This document shows, piece by piece, positions 1-10,480 of a DNA stretch of 59,314 nucleotides (positions are counted from its first letter, which is position 1; each line of letters starts with the position of its first letter). This DNA is from Caulochytrium protostelioides (taxonomy: Eukaryota > Chytridiomycota > Caulochytriomycetes > Caulochytriales > Caulochytriaceae). The stretch covers positions 1 through 59,314 of the forward strand of contig ML014231.1 of NCBI GenBank assembly GCA_003615045.1. Reading direction: 5' to 3'. A program made the translations under genes and the position numbers. The notes beneath the pieces are model-generated. The model did no database searches and was not told where the DNA came from. It saw only the letters and a list, made by a program, of their open reading frames with translations.

Positions 1-638
1 GCAAGACCGGCGGCGGCGGCAGCGTGGTGGTGGTAGCGGAGGTGGTGGTGGTGGCGGCGGTGGCGACGCGAGCGGCGGCGGAGGGACGGGCGAGCGAACG
101 TGCGGCGATGCTGATCGGCAGCGCCGTCGCAGGCGCCGTCCCAAGAAGACAGTATCAGTTGAAGCGGACATCCGCGCGTTGGCTGCTTGGACTCGAGCGC
201 GCGAACCTGCGAACAACAGCAGCGACGGCAGACGACGCCGAGCCGCGGTCGGCAGCTGGACCCGTGCGGACCGGCGCCACAGACCGCGCGACGCGCGGCC
301 TTCCCTTCCGGCGGGCGCAGCGCAGCGCCACGCCGCCTCCGCTCAAGCCCCCACCGAGACGGGGTCAGGTCGATCGCGATCTCGCCTGCTTCCCCTCGAC
401 CCGCCCCCATCGCACCTCCAGATATCACCAGCGAGACGTCCAACGAGGCCAGTCATCCCGAACACCAAAGCAGACCGTCTGCCAAGAAAGACCGTCTGCC
501 AAGAAGGATCTTAAGAAAAAAATCATACCAAAGAGACAGGGCCGATCGCGTCCACGACCCGGCGCCGACGGACACGGGTCGAAGGGCTCGGCGGCAATGC
601 GGCTCGCGATGCGGTCCCTGCCGGGTCGTCGGTCTCGA
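1..638. other. GC-rich stretch without a supported gene
   Basis: Several open frames exist on both strands, but all have the Arg/Ala/Pro-rich composition of random GC-rich DNA and none shows a recognisable domain. The first 90 bases are a GGT/GGC-rich low-complexity run. A 16-base unit (gaccgtctgccaagaa) occurs twice in tandem near 473-505. This may be the far 3' flank of the minus-strand gene to the right. Confidence 0.4.
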
Positions 639-1149
639 TCAGTGGAGACGCCGCCGCAACCGCCGCAGTAACCGCCGTTGGGCGGCCGGCGACTTGGCCG
701 CCTTGAAGCTGCTCCAGCCCGCCCGGAGGCCGGCCGTCGCGGGCATGACGTTGGCCTTGAATTTATCCATCAGCCCGGGCTTCGGCGCCGCTGCCGGAGG
801 TGCCGCCGGATCCGGCACGGGTGCTGCTCCCGCAGCTGGCGCAGACCCGGCTGGCGGGACGGTTGCAGGCGGCGGGACGGCGAGAGGCGGCTGAGCGGGT
901 GCCAGCGGCGGCGCGGCTACGGGCGGCGGCACCGCTGCAGGCGGCGGTACCGCTGCAGGCGGCGGCACCGCTGCAGACGGCGGTATCGCTGCAGGCGGCG
1001 GTGCTGCAACAGGCGGCTCCGGAACCAGTGGGATGGACCCGGCAGCGGCAGCGGCAGCAGCGGCAGCGGCCGGGTCCGGGACGGCCGCGGTGCCGACGGC
1101 GGCGGCCGGATCGGGGACGGAGACGGGGACGGGGACGGGGACGGCCGCA

Positions 1150-1184
<35 letters not shown>

Positions 1185-1466
1185 CGCGGGGTCCGGGACC
1201 GTGATGAGCGTCTGGGCGGGCACCGCGGCGGTGCGGCGATGCAGCGAGAGCGCGCGGCGCTCGCGGCGGCGGGTGCGGTGGGGATCCACGATGCGGCGCG
1301 GGTCCGTCGCGGACGCCGCGGGAGGGGCGGCGGGGACGGGATGGGCGGCGTGCGCCGCATGCGCCGCGTGGGCGACGGTGGCGGCGGCGATGAGGGCCGC
1401 GACGAGGAGCCATCGCAGGCCGACACGTGCCGACGGGCGCTGGCGCACGGGCCGCGAGGACGCCAT
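639..1466 (-). CDS. Predicted secreted Ala/Pro-rich low-complexity protein
   Basis: An open frame of 275 residues. I chose the ATG at 1466 because the next residues form a textbook signal peptide: a basic N-region, then the hydrophobic core LRWLLVAALIAAATVAHA. The mature part is almost entirely low complexity, with poly-Ala runs, Pro-Val dipeptides and a tandem AVPPPA-type repeat around residues 150-230. A more ordinary basic tail follows, including GLMDKFKANVMPATAG. No catalytic or structural family is recognisable, so a wall or extracellular-matrix role is only a guess. The reading frame is open further upstream, but only from non-ATG codons and with hexanucleotide-repeat composition, so I excluded that part. 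The gene could be over-called because GC-rich repeats favour long open frames. The signal peptide is the main support. Confidence 0.45.
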
Positions 1467-2997
1467 GGCGAGGCACGGCCCGACGGGGGTGGGTGGCGGG
1501 GAGCGGGACGAGCGGGGTGGTCGGCAGGGCCGTCGACGATGCGGCGACCAGTGGAAGCGAGATGCGGGGCGATGCGACAAAGTGCTGGAGCGGGCGCTGG
1601 AGCGGGAGCTGGGGCTGGAGCGGGAGCGGGAGCTGGAGCGGGCGTTGCAGCAGCCGTGCAAGCGGGACAGACGGGGTCGGTCAGACGGCCGTCTCCGTAG
1701 GCCGGGGGTGGATCAGCAGCAGGCGAGCAGCACGAAGGGCGGCGCTATCACGACGGATTCGTCGGCAACGCGGCCGTGTCAGCATCGGTCCAGCGCAGGG
1801 CGAGCCCGCATCTCCGCGAGCCTGAAACGCGGTCCGCGATGCCAGCCAGATCCAACGAATGCCGTTGAAAAGCATCCATGGGCCGTGACGAGCAAGGAGG
1901 GAGGGTGGACCCTGGCCACGCCGTGGCGATGGCATGGTGACGTCGCAGTCGCCCCCCACTCCTGGCCGTCACCAACGCCACCCGTCGACGCCATTCATAC
2001 TCGTCATTTTTTATTGTGCTGCATATGGCGACGTTGACCGGGTCACCCGATCGAGCCGAGCCGAGCCGGTCATCCACGAGGGTCCACGCTGCGTGCCACC
2101 GGCGGCTGCGAACGCCGTCGGGCGCCGCTGCCACCTCACCGCGGGCATGTCCGCTGCCGTCGCGAACAGGCAGCGACGGCAGCGGACCTGATGATAGCAA
2201 CGAGCGTCCCGTCGGGAGCGGGAGGGCGAGGATGGCATCGACGGGGCCGGGGATGGGATCGGCATGCTTCGGGGGCCTCGGGATCGGGTAAAATGTGGCG
2301 CAGCCATGCCGCAAGCCGCGGCGTCTGCCATCGGCCATCGGCCTTCGCCCCATCGCACCGGTCCTCGGCTGCGCCACTCAGACCCCCGCCGCCGCGTCGG
2401 AGTCGGGCGGCCCGCGGCGTTCGGGCAAGGCCGGGGCCTCGCGGGTCGCTGCGAGCGGACTTGGGGCCGTTGGGCCGCTCGAGTCGCCTGGCGGCTAGGC
2501 GAGACGAGCGGGTGGAAGGCACGCGGAGGCCAGGTACCCATGCACGGCGGCATGGGTCCGTCAGCAGGAGCGTCCGTCAGCAGGAGCGTCCGTCAGTATG
2601 AGCCGCGGCAGCAGCGCGCATGAGCTGTATCAGCTGCCACGCCGTCTCCTGCGCCCATCTCAACGCCACGTGATCCGTCGGGGCGATCGTAGCTGACGCC
2701 GCGTGCGCCGCCGTGCCTGATCCCGTCCTTCTCAAGGCCCATGGACCGACGCCGTCACGGCCTTCGACGTTGCCGCTCCCGCTCCCGCTCCCGCTCCGCA
2801 TCGCCCGGATACCCGTGATCCTGCCCGAGGGCTTTCCCTCCGAAGCACGCCTTCCATCGTCCGCGTGGTCTCCTCGTCAACGGCCTTGAGCCCCGCCGCC
2901 GCCGCTGCTGCTGCTGCTCGCTTCCGTCGCATCGCTTCGGCCTCTTCCGCCGACCCACGCTCGCCGTCGCCGTCGCCGTCGCCGTCCCGCTCGAGCG
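1467..2997. other. Intergenic stretch, no supported gene
   Basis: This holds the divergent upstream regions of the secreted-protein gene (left, minus) and the Loc1-like gene (right, plus). A GGAGCG/GGAGCT hexanucleotide repeat lies at about 1584-1644. A short tandem of cgtcagcaggag units lies at about 2565-2600. Open frames on both strands look random in composition. There is no clear TATA box. Confidence 0.4.
1584..1644. repeat. GGAGCG/GGAGCT hexanucleotide microsatellite
   Basis: Imperfect tandem copies of a 6-base unit (ctggagcggg variants) lie about 120 bp upstream of the predicted secreted-protein start. It is probably a simple-sequence tract in a promoter or 5' leader. Confidence 0.6.
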
Positions 2998-3883
2998 ATG
3001 CCGGGCGCCGTTGCTTCCCGCGGCCGCCGGGGGTCGGGCCCGCGCCACGGCGCTGCCCGCGGGCCTGACCGCCACGCCCGCGGCGCCCGCAGCGACGGGC
3101 CTCCCGACCGCGGCGCCCGGCTGCCGGCGCGCCGCCGCCTCACCGACGCCGACTACCTGCGCGCCCGCGGGATCAAAAGCATGCCGCTGCGCGCGGCGAC
3201 GACGGCCGACGACCGCGCGCCGCCGCCCTCCGCCTCCGCATCGTCGGCCCGGGCCCCGCCGTCCCAGAAGGCCCACCGCGCGGCTGCCGCGGCGGCGGCG
3301 CCCCCGTCGGAGGACGGCAGGGACGCGGACGCCGACGAGGACGACGGTGTGAGCGTCAAGTCCGAGCCCGTGTCCGAAGCCGCGACGGCGGCGGCGGCGG
3401 CGCCGCCCGCGCGGCCGGGCCGCGGCAAGCAAAAGAAAGTCTTCTTGGACCAAAGCAGCGCGCTGAGTCTCATTGAAGCCATTAACCAGAAACGCGATGC
3501 CACGATCGACATGAAAGTCACGCGCGCCGTAAGTTGTGGAATGCCGGTCCCCCGATTCTCCGGCGGCTGGACCATCGAAGCCCGACGCTTGATGGTGGCG
3601 ATCACTCACACTCGTCCCGACCTTGTTTTTTTTTTTCTTTACGTGGATGGCGCTGCGAGTTTAGAAAACCATCCAACGCGTCGCTTCGCAAGCGGCGACG
3701 CGACGCGGGCTGAAGCGCAAAGAAGCCAAGAAGCCGTTGGAGGTGATCAAAGAGCAACTGCGCGTCGCGCGGAGCGCCAAGACCAAGAAGGCCGTCCGCG
3801 AAGCCGTCAAGCAGAGCGAGGCCGTCCAGCACGCGCTGCAGGCCACGCGCGCCGGGCGAAAGCGGGTGCAGTTCGCCGCGTGA
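2998..3883 (+). CDS. Basic nucleolar-type protein, possibly Loc1-like (two exons)
   Basis: Two exons, 2998-3528 and 3665-3883, flank a 136-nt phase-0 intron with a GTAAGT donor and a pyrimidine tract before TTTAG. The product is about 249 residues. Residues 1-140 are low complexity and include an acidic Asp/Glu stretch followed by Ala/Pro. The conserved-looking core starts at GRGKQKKVFLDQSSALSLIE and continues into exon 2 with a Lys/Arg-rich helical region, ending RKRVQFAA. A basic tail ending in a short hydrophobic F-A motif, after a core of the type K-K-x-F-x-x-D...L, resembles yeast Loc1 (60S ribosome assembly and ASH1 mRNA localisation) in layout. I cannot confirm homology. The stop is only 44 bp from the stop of the converging membrane-protein gene. 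Confidence 0.6.
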
Positions 3884-3927
3884 GACGTGGCGTCCCCGCG
3901 GGCCATGGCTCTGCGGGCCATGGCCGA

Positions 3928-5426
3928 TTAGAGGACTTCGCGGGTGGATTTGATCTGGGTGCGGCTATCGCGATGCGTGGTCGACTTGCGGCCGGCCGCT
4001 TTGCCGACCTGGATCGAATGCACGAGCGTTTCGGTGATCGCCGCGCCCTGGAAAGCCTGGCGATCCCCATCCCCCGCCACAAGGGCCATCATCAAAAGAA
4101 AAAAAAACAACAACCATCAGGCTGTGAGTCCCGCATTCTGCCGTGCACGTGCCAACGTCATATGAGCAGAGCGCTCGCCGTAGACGACGAGCTACGACGA
4201 CCACGACCACGACCATGATCGGTCATCTCTGCCGATCCCACCCGTCAATCGAAGGGCTGATCGGTGTGACGACGGCCGTTCTCTCTCGAGCTCCGCCCCT
4301 TTCCCGCGGCATGGATCGCCTCGGCGTCCCGATGGCGACAGGATGCAAGCCTCCCCGAAGGCGGGAGCCGGGCTCGGCGGGGCAGGCGCCATGGGCCCTC
4401 TGTATCACTTACTAACAAGACGACGAATGCGATGGCGAGCGGCTGGACCGCGTGGAGGACGTGCGACAGCGGCCAGCTGACGGACTGCAGCGCGGCGCAG
4501 ACGGGCGTCACCGGCGCCCCGTACGTCTCGCAGCGCACAGCGCCGCACCGCGTAAAGCACAGCTGGCTCCACCGGTGGTCGGTATTGGACACGATCCACA
4601 GAAACATCAGGACGAGCACCAGATCGACCAGGTGCAGATGCGCGACGACCATGAGCCGCCAGCCGGGGCGGCTCGGGTACGCCATGTGGGGGAGGCGCCA
4701 CGCGAAGAGGGCATTGGCGTTCATCACGAGGCGGACGCCGTCGTTGAGCAGCGGCACGATGAGCAGGAAGCGCGTGTTGGCGGGGATGCCGAGGACCGCG
4801 AGGCAGCGGCGTGCCGGGGCGCGGGAAGCCGCCGCGAGGCACGCGATGCCCACCGCGAGGCTCGCGACCGTCAGCAGCAGCCGCACCGCGGGGTGCGTCC
4901 CGGCGCGTCGCAGCAGCGCGAGCCCGGCCGCCACGCCGCGCCAGAGCGCGACCGTCGCCGCGTGGCCCTGCCGCGCCAGCGGCTGCAGCAGCGGCAAGGA
5001 CGCCAGGCACCCCTCGACACTGGTCCGCGACACGGGCTCCAGCTCGCCGAGCAGGCCCGGCTTGACGGTGGCCGCCTTGGCGGTGGCCGCGGAGGACGGC
5101 GCCGTGGCGGGCGGCGCCGGCATCGCCATGGCCATCGCCGTGGCGATCGGCGTGGACGGCGTCGGCAGCGGCGTCAGCAGGGGGACCGACGCCTGCGCCG
5201 ATGGCCCTGGGGCGGCCGCCGGCACGGGGCCGAGCGACGTCCGTGACGCGGCGTCACGGGGATCGGCGGCGGCAGTATCCATCGCGCCGTCGCGGCTACG
5301 GAGACGTTGCAGGAGGATGTCTGGGTCCGCCGCCGTCGCGGTCCGTTCAGCGGACGGGAGCTCGGGAGGCGGTCGCGCAGTGGACGGCGGCGAGGGAGCC
5401 ATGGGATGGATGCGGTCGAGGCGCAT
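3928..5426 (-). CDS. Polytopic membrane protein of unknown function (two exons)
   Basis: Exon 1 is 5426-4413. The intron is 4412-4057 (356 nt, donor GTAAGT). Exon 2 is about 4056-3928, with an alternative CAG acceptor nine bases further on in the same phase. The product is about 380 residues. The first 150 are a disordered Pro/Ala/Thr leader. They are followed by about four membrane segments: LLLTVASLAVGIACLAAA, the stretch around NTRFLLIVPLLNDGVRLV, MVVAHLHLVDLVLVLMFLWI, and a last helix that runs across the splice junction (LAIAFVVLL joined to AFQGAAITETL). The tail is basic. Splicing restores the end of the last helix, which supports the intron. The start may be the ATG at 5426 or the one at 5402. 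No family is recognised. A TATTTATA element and a GATGC repeat lie 140-190 bp upstream. Confidence 0.6.
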
Positions 5427-5568
5427 TCAAACGAGCCCGGGCGGCGCAGCGCGGGCAGAAGGGCGCAGCCGCGGGGAAAGGGCACCGACGACAGACGCGG
5501 CGGGGGCGGCCGCACGCGGGGCCGGACGGCGACCGGCGATCGGTCGATGAGCGATGTGGCCTCGGGCC

Positions 5569-5578
5569 GTATAAATAG
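5569..5578. promoter_or_regulatory. TATA-like element (TATAAATAG / CTATTTATA)
   Basis: A rare A/T-rich box in otherwise GC-rich DNA, about 145-170 bp upstream of the minus-strand membrane-protein start. Read on the minus strand it is CTATTTATA, a permissible TATA variant. Read on the plus strand it is a strong TATAAATA, but it has no convincing gene to serve in that direction. Confidence 0.35.
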
Positions 5579-5610
5579 AGGAGGGCAGGCGGCACGACGA
5601 CACCGGCCAG

Positions 5611-5702
5611 CGCGATGCGATGCGAGGCGATACGATACGATACGATACGATACGAAGCGATGCGATGCGATGCGATGCGATGCGATGCGATGCGATGCGA
5701 TC
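5611..5702. repeat. GATGC/GATAC pentanucleotide microsatellite
   Basis: Nearly perfect tandem 5-base units: GATGC and GAGGC, then a block of GATAC, then about nine GATGC. It begins about 185 bp upstream of the membrane-protein start (minus strand). The same unit in the same orientation recurs at 8201-8294 and 58481-58507, each upstream of another minus-strand gene. Confidence 0.85.
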
Positions 5703-6667
5703 CAGAGCGAGGCGGCAGCAGAGACTGCAGCGTCATCCGGCGTGCGTCATGCACTCGGTCGGCGGCGTCGGCGGCGGCGAGCGCAACGGCGACGGCGGGC
5801 CCCAGGCCTTCCCCTCTCGCGGCGGGCGCCGCACACCCCCCCCGCCCCTCCCCTTCCCCGGCGGCGCTCGCGCTCCGGCCTCGCACGCGGCGCACAATGG
5901 CCTTATGGGCGCCTTGGGCGGCCACGCGATGCCGAAGGCAGGTGTGGCCCACGCGATGCGGCGCTTGACTGGCGGCGACGGCCTGGGCACCAGCGGCATC
6001 GGCGGCGGCATCGGCGGCGGCGGCATCGGCGGCGGCGGCGGCGGCGGCCGGGTAGCCCGGGGCCCCGCTCGGCGGCGACCGCCCGTGATGGCGCCTCAGC
6101 ACCGCATCAACGACCACGCGCGGCCCTTCCCTAGCGCGGTCGGCGCTCGCCAGGGGCGGCTTCCCCACGATCGCTCGGCCGCCCTCCCGCCGCCGCCGCC
6201 GCCGCCGCCGATGCCGCCGCCGCCGCGTCCATGACAAACGTGCCTTCTGGCCCCCGCGATCCCGCCACCGCCGCCGCCGATCGCCCCGCCGGCCGCCGCC
6301 GCCCCGCAGGCCCGTGCTTGGCAGATCTCTCACGATCAAACCGAACCACCCTCTTCGTTTTAGCGTAAATCTTCATCACTCCCGCTCCTGCAGAGGACAG
6401 ACGGATCGCGTGGCAGAGAACAGCGCACATGGGACCGGGCCGACCCGACGCGACAGACGCGGCCGACATGTGGCCCAAGCGCGACGAGGCAGGCACGGCA
6501 GACCCAGCACAGGCGATGCATTGGGGCCCACGGCAGCAGCCACGAGCGGCGCGACAGAAACGCGGTGCGCCCGCGAGGTCTGGCGCGGCGCGGTCCAGCG
6601 TACGACGACGCGGCACCCGTCGCCGTGGCGTGGCCATCCACGAGGCCCGTCCTGGCCGCGACGCCCC

Positions 6668-7827
6668 TTAGCGGCGCGGCACGGCCGGCCCGGGCCCCGT
6701 CTTGCGCGGCGGCGGCGGCGGCGGCGGCGCGCGCTTCGTGGCGCCGGGCGACGCGGCGCCCACCGGCATCGGCCGCCCGGCGCCGGCCTCCGGAAAGGGC
6801 TCGCCGCTCGGAAACTGGCGCGGCGGCGGGAGCACGGCCGCGAAGGTCCAGCGGCCGGCGGCCGGCGCGTCGGCGGCCGGCGCGTCGGCCTGCGAGCCGC
6901 GGCGCGACGCGACGGCGCTCCCGGACGCGGGCGCCGCGGGCCCGCGGAACCGCGCGGGCGGCGGCGGCCCGGCGCTCCAGCTCGGCGCCGCGGGACGCAG
7001 CGCGCTCGGAGACTCGCTGGCGCGGGCGCCGCCGCCGCCGCCGCCGGCCGCCGCTGCCGCTGCCGCGAACGCGCGGGGCACGAGCGGCGGTGGGCCGTGG
7101 TGGCCTCCGCTGGGGACGCGCGGCGGCGCGACCGGCGACGTCTCGTAGGCGCTCGTGGCGCTCGTGGCGGCGGCGGCGGCCGCCGCGGCGGGCCCGGCGG
7201 AGGGACGCCGTGCGGCGATCGGCGGCGGGAGTCCCGGATGCGCGGCGACGGCCGGCGCGGGACGCGGGAAGCCTTGGAAGGCGGACGCGAGGCCGGACGC
7301 CGTCGTCGGGGGCGACGCGCTCGACGGCGGCGACGACGACGACGACGCGGCGCCCAGCGGGCTCGTGGCGCCTGAGGCGGCCGGCAGGCGGCCGGTCTTG
7401 GCGCCGGTCGCCCGCAGCTTCGGCATGCCGCCGGCGAACAGGCCGCCGAGCCCCGGCGGCCCGGCCATGGGCGAGGCGCTGCCCGCGGCGGCGGCCGCGC
7501 CCCCGCCTAGCGGCAACCGCATCCCGCCCGACGGGAGCTCCGGCTTCGCTGCGGCCTTGGCTACGAGCGCATACCACGGACCGCATCGCCAAGCAGGGAG
7601 ACCATCATCAACGCATCATGATCGAGCAGGCAGGGAGTGAGTGAGCGAATATGGCGTCCCAAGGGGGGGCATGGGAGCCTGCCGCCTACGGGCACAGGCA
7701 CGGGTGACTTACCGTCGACAAGAGGCGAACTGCGGTCGTTGGTCTGAACTTTGCGGAGCCGCGAGCCGCGTTCGATGCTTTTGAGCAGGTCATTGCGCGC
7801 AGGCGGCGGTGTGAATGCGGCGGCGGC

Positions 7828-7860
<33 letters not shown>

Positions 7861-7872
7861 ACCCGCCATCAT
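6668..7872 (-). CDS. VRP1: Verprolin / WASP-interacting protein (WIP family), two exons
   Basis: This is an actin-cytoskeleton adaptor that binds G-actin and the WH1 domain of WASP/Las17, acting at endocytic patches and the cell cortex. Exon 1 is 7872-7713 and exon 2 is 7560-6668. The 152-nt phase-1 intron has a GTAAGT donor and a TAG acceptor. The product is 350 residues. A poly-Pro N-terminus is followed by a WH2 domain at about residues 26-45 (RNDLLKSIERGSRLRKV), then the family signature TNDRSSPLVD. After the intron comes a GLGGLFAGGMPKL motif typical of WIP (residues 90-102). A long Pro/Ser/Ala linker leads to a C-terminal WASP-binding-type motif near residue 289 (RWTFAAVLPPPRQF). Domain order and end motifs match the family, although the protein is shorter than animal WIP or yeast Vrp1. 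ATGATG at the start leaves a one-codon ambiguity. Confidence 0.88.
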
Positions 7873-9029
7873 GCGGGGTGACGACGGTCAGAGGCTCGGC
7901 GCTCGCCGCGGTCGTCGCCGTGGTCGTCGCCGTGTCGGGGGCGCCCGCGCGTGCGAGCGTGACGCCGCCGGTATCAAGCCACTGAGGCCGGGAATCCGCG
8001 GGTCTGTCGGGGACGGCGCCGCCACACGGAACGCAGCGAGGCGACCACCGAAAGCTTGCCGTGAAGCGCACCGTCGCCGACGGCGGAGCGCCAGGCGCGG
8101 GGCAAGCAGGCGGTCGCGTCGTGCACCCCGCTCGGCGGCGCCGCTCCCGGGCGATCCGACCGGGGACGCGGCACGACGCGGCGAGACGAGACGAGACGCG
8201 GCGATGCGATGCCCAGCAATGCGATGCGATGCGATGCCCAGCGATGCGATGCGATGTGATGCCAAGCGATGCGATGCGATGCGATGCGATGCGGTCGGGC
8301 GTCACCGATCACGATGGGCGCATCCGTCCCGGCGGCGGTCTCCCAGCGGCGTCGGCGGCGGCGACGGCGTCCGCAGCGGACAGCGACGGCGACAGCGGTG
8401 TTGAAGCGGCGGTGGAGACGGCGATGCGGGACGCTCCGGGTGGCGAAGCGGGCAGCGTCGGCCAGCAGACGGGTCTGTCGTAGGCAGGCGTGGGCGGCGG
8501 CGTCAGCGGTCGGCGGCGTCAGCGGTGCCAGCGTTGCCAGCCGACGATCAAGTCAGGACCAGCCCAGGCTGCGGACGATACGCGACGCCGGTCGCTGTAT
8601 CGTCCGTCAGGCGAGGGCTTCGGCCGCTCGGCATAGTGAACCCAACGAGCGGCGGCTGCGACGGCAGGATCACGGCGACAGCGCACATAGCGCTGACCGC
8701 AGGCCGATGACGCGTGAAAGACAGAGAGAGCGAGAGAGAGACGGGCGCTTCAGGAACCGCTGAGCCATGCGAGGCTGCGCCACCACGATGGCTGCGCCGC
8801 CTCGGCGCCACACCTCCCGTGAACCCGTGAACCCCATCCCAACAGGGTCACTCGCCGCGCTCGGGGCTATCGATTCGCCGCCGAGACTCATCGCTCGCCA
8901 TCACGAGAAAACGCGAGAGCATGCGGAAGCATACCGCAAACAGGATCATACAGTATCATACAGCTTTATTGGCCATCCTCGGATGATGGGCACCCTCATG
9001 GCTGATGCGGCTCATCAGACATCGCCGGT
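7873..9029. other. Intergenic stretch, verprolin upstream region
   Basis: This holds the upstream region of verprolin with a GATGC repeat, then sequence with no supported gene up to the 3' end of the secreted-protein gene. The open frames lack coding character. An AGAGAGAGCGAGAGAGAG tract lies near 8718-8740. Confidence 0.4.
8201..8294. repeat. GATGC pentanucleotide microsatellite (interrupted)
   Basis: Tandem GATGC units, interrupted by CCAGC/CCAAGC variants, begin about 330 bp upstream of the verprolin start (minus strand). The unit and orientation match the repeats at 5611 and 58481. Confidence 0.8.
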
Positions 9030-10412
9030 CTACCGTCGGGCACTGGCGTCAGTCGCGGCGTCATCCTCGGCCTCTTCCGTGGTGTCGTCGTCCACGTCGG
9101 CAAAGTCGTCGCGCCACGTGCGATCCATGGGTCGGGCGACACGCAGCGGCTCGCCGGGCATATGCGCGCGCGTAGGAAGCGTTCCCCAGTCGTCCTCGCT
9201 CCCGACGTGATAGCGGCGCGCCATCGACGCCATGATCGGCAGGAGCCGCTCATCGTAGTGCGCGGCTCTGAGGTCATACATCCTCGCTTCATGATCTGCG
9301 TGCTCTTGCAGTTCCGACCAGAACGTATCTCTGACGCGCTCGTCGATCCAGTCGTCGGGGATGTCGTAATCAGGCTTCGTCGTGGCACCGTCCGCCGTCG
9401 ACCACAGCGCCATCCCGTATTGCGCTGACAACCACCACAACTCACGCTTCGGGCCGGACCACAGCCCCAGTTCTGGCTGCGCGGGGTCCGAGTAGTCGGG
9501 CTCGATGTCCACGCCCTGGGCCGGGTCATAGAAGCGCATGACCGCCCAAAAGCGGCTCCTGACCAAGCGCGCATGGAAGCGCACGAGCGCAGTATGTGTC
9601 GACATGATCCCATCGCCGGCAGTGGGCTGCTCCGGGCCCCGCGGTCCCCTCGCTCCCCGCGGGTCAGCCGACGCATGGGGACGACCGTCGTGCAGGAGGC
9701 GTTTAATCAGCTTCGTGGCCCGGGAGAGCTCCGCGTTGACCTGGTCAAGCATCTTAACGACCAGATAGGCGGGGCCGTCCGACCGGATCGTGAACGGCGA
9801 CATCTCCGCCAGGAGGACTTGCATGGCCAGAAGGTTACGACCCTCGCCTCTGAAGTGCTTCTGGACGGATGGCGTCCACCGCGCTCGCGTGAGTTCGCGC
9901 TGAGCCTCGTGGATGGCCCTGATCAGCCCGGTGACCTGGTCGTGGAGAAACGTCGGCCAAAAGACCGACGGATCCAGGTACCACCGCTGGAGGGTCTTGG
10001 ACGGCACGAGGCCCGCGGTCAGCGCCTCGAACGCGACCAACGGCCTGATGTCCAGCTCAGTGAACGTGAAGCGGTCTGCGGCAAACGCACGGCTATACTC
10101 GCGGTTCAGGACATTCATGCGTTCGATCAAGGCTTGGTCCCGCGGCGACATCGGCCACAGGGCCATGTCGTCCGGCCGGACAGGGACGAGGAAGGGGTCC
10201 ATGTGGAGCTTGATATTGTCGTCGGACCATTCCATTGAGGAGGCCCCACTTTCACCTGAGACCCTATCGGACGCGGCGGCGCCAGGCAGGCGAGCCGCGA
10301 GGACGAGCATCACCGCGAGTAACACAGAAAGTGCGGTTAGGCGGCCCTGGGCGACGAGATACCGGGGGCGGCCGTGCGAGCCGGCGACGGACCCGCCGGA
10401 CCTTTCGACCAT
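9030..10412 (-). CDS. Predicted secreted protein of unknown function
   Basis: A single open frame of 460 residues from the ATG at 10412. The open frame runs further upstream, but that part is a translated trinucleotide repeat from a non-ATG codon, so I excluded it. Residues 24-47 form a signal peptide or signal anchor (LTALSVLLAVMLVLAARL then PGAAAS), with cleavage likely near AAAS. The mature region is a normal globular-type sequence with many Trp, Asp and Arg residues. One stretch, LGLWSGPKRELWWLSAQYG, is followed by several helix-like segments and an acidic C-terminal tail rich in Asp, Glu and Thr. No repeats or further membrane spans are evident. I recognise no family. The ordinary composition compared with its neighbours makes it a credible gene. 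Confidence 0.7.
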   Translation of the reverse strand: MVERSGGSVAGSHGRPRYLVAQGRLTALSVLLAVMLVLAARLPGAAASDRVSGESGASSMEWSDDNIKLHMDPFLVPVRPDDMALWPMSPRDQALIERMNVLNREYSRAFAADRFTFTELDIRPLVAFEALTAGLVPSKTLQRWYLDPSVFWPTFLHDQVTGLIRAIHEAQRELTRARWTPSVQKHFRGEGRNLLAMQVLLAEMSPFTIRSDGPAYLVVKMLDQVNAELSRATKLIKRLLHDGRPHASADPRGARGPRGPEQPTAGDGIMSTHTALVRFHARLVRSRFWAVMRFYDPAQGVDIEPDYSDPAQPELGLWSGPKRELWWLSAQYGMALWSTADGATTKPDYDIPDDWIDERVRDTFWSELQEHADHEARMYDLRAAHYDERLLPIMASMARRYHVGSEDDWGTLPTRAHMPGEPLRVARPMDRTWRDDFADVDDDTTEEAEDDAATDASARR

Positions 10413-10413
10413 A

Positions 10414-10480
10414 CTGCTGCTGCTGATGCTGATGACGATGATGATGACGATGACGACCACGATCACGACCACGACGCGGT
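10414..10480. repeat. CTG/GATGAC trinucleotide-type microsatellite
   Basis: A degenerate 3-base repeat just upstream of the secreted-protein start. If translated it would give an artefactual Val/Ile/Ser leader, which is why the start was placed at 10412. Confidence 0.6.

Larger units (their letters stand above)
5427..6667. other. Intergenic stretch with TATA-like site and GATGC repeat
   Basis: This region separates the start of the membrane-protein gene from the 3' end of verprolin. It contains a TATA-like element, a pentanucleotide repeat and very GC-rich sequence with GGC/CCG runs at about 5990-6050 and 6180-6235. A Gly/Pro-rich open frame on the plus strand (from an ATG at 5749 to 6234) has no homology that I can recognise, so I do not call it. 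Confidence 0.4.

Noticed and set aside
5749-6234. Plus-strand Gly/Pro-rich open frame downstream of a TATAAATA box
   Set aside because: It consists of translated GGC and CCG runs with no recognisable domain; the TATA box alone is not enough to call a gene.
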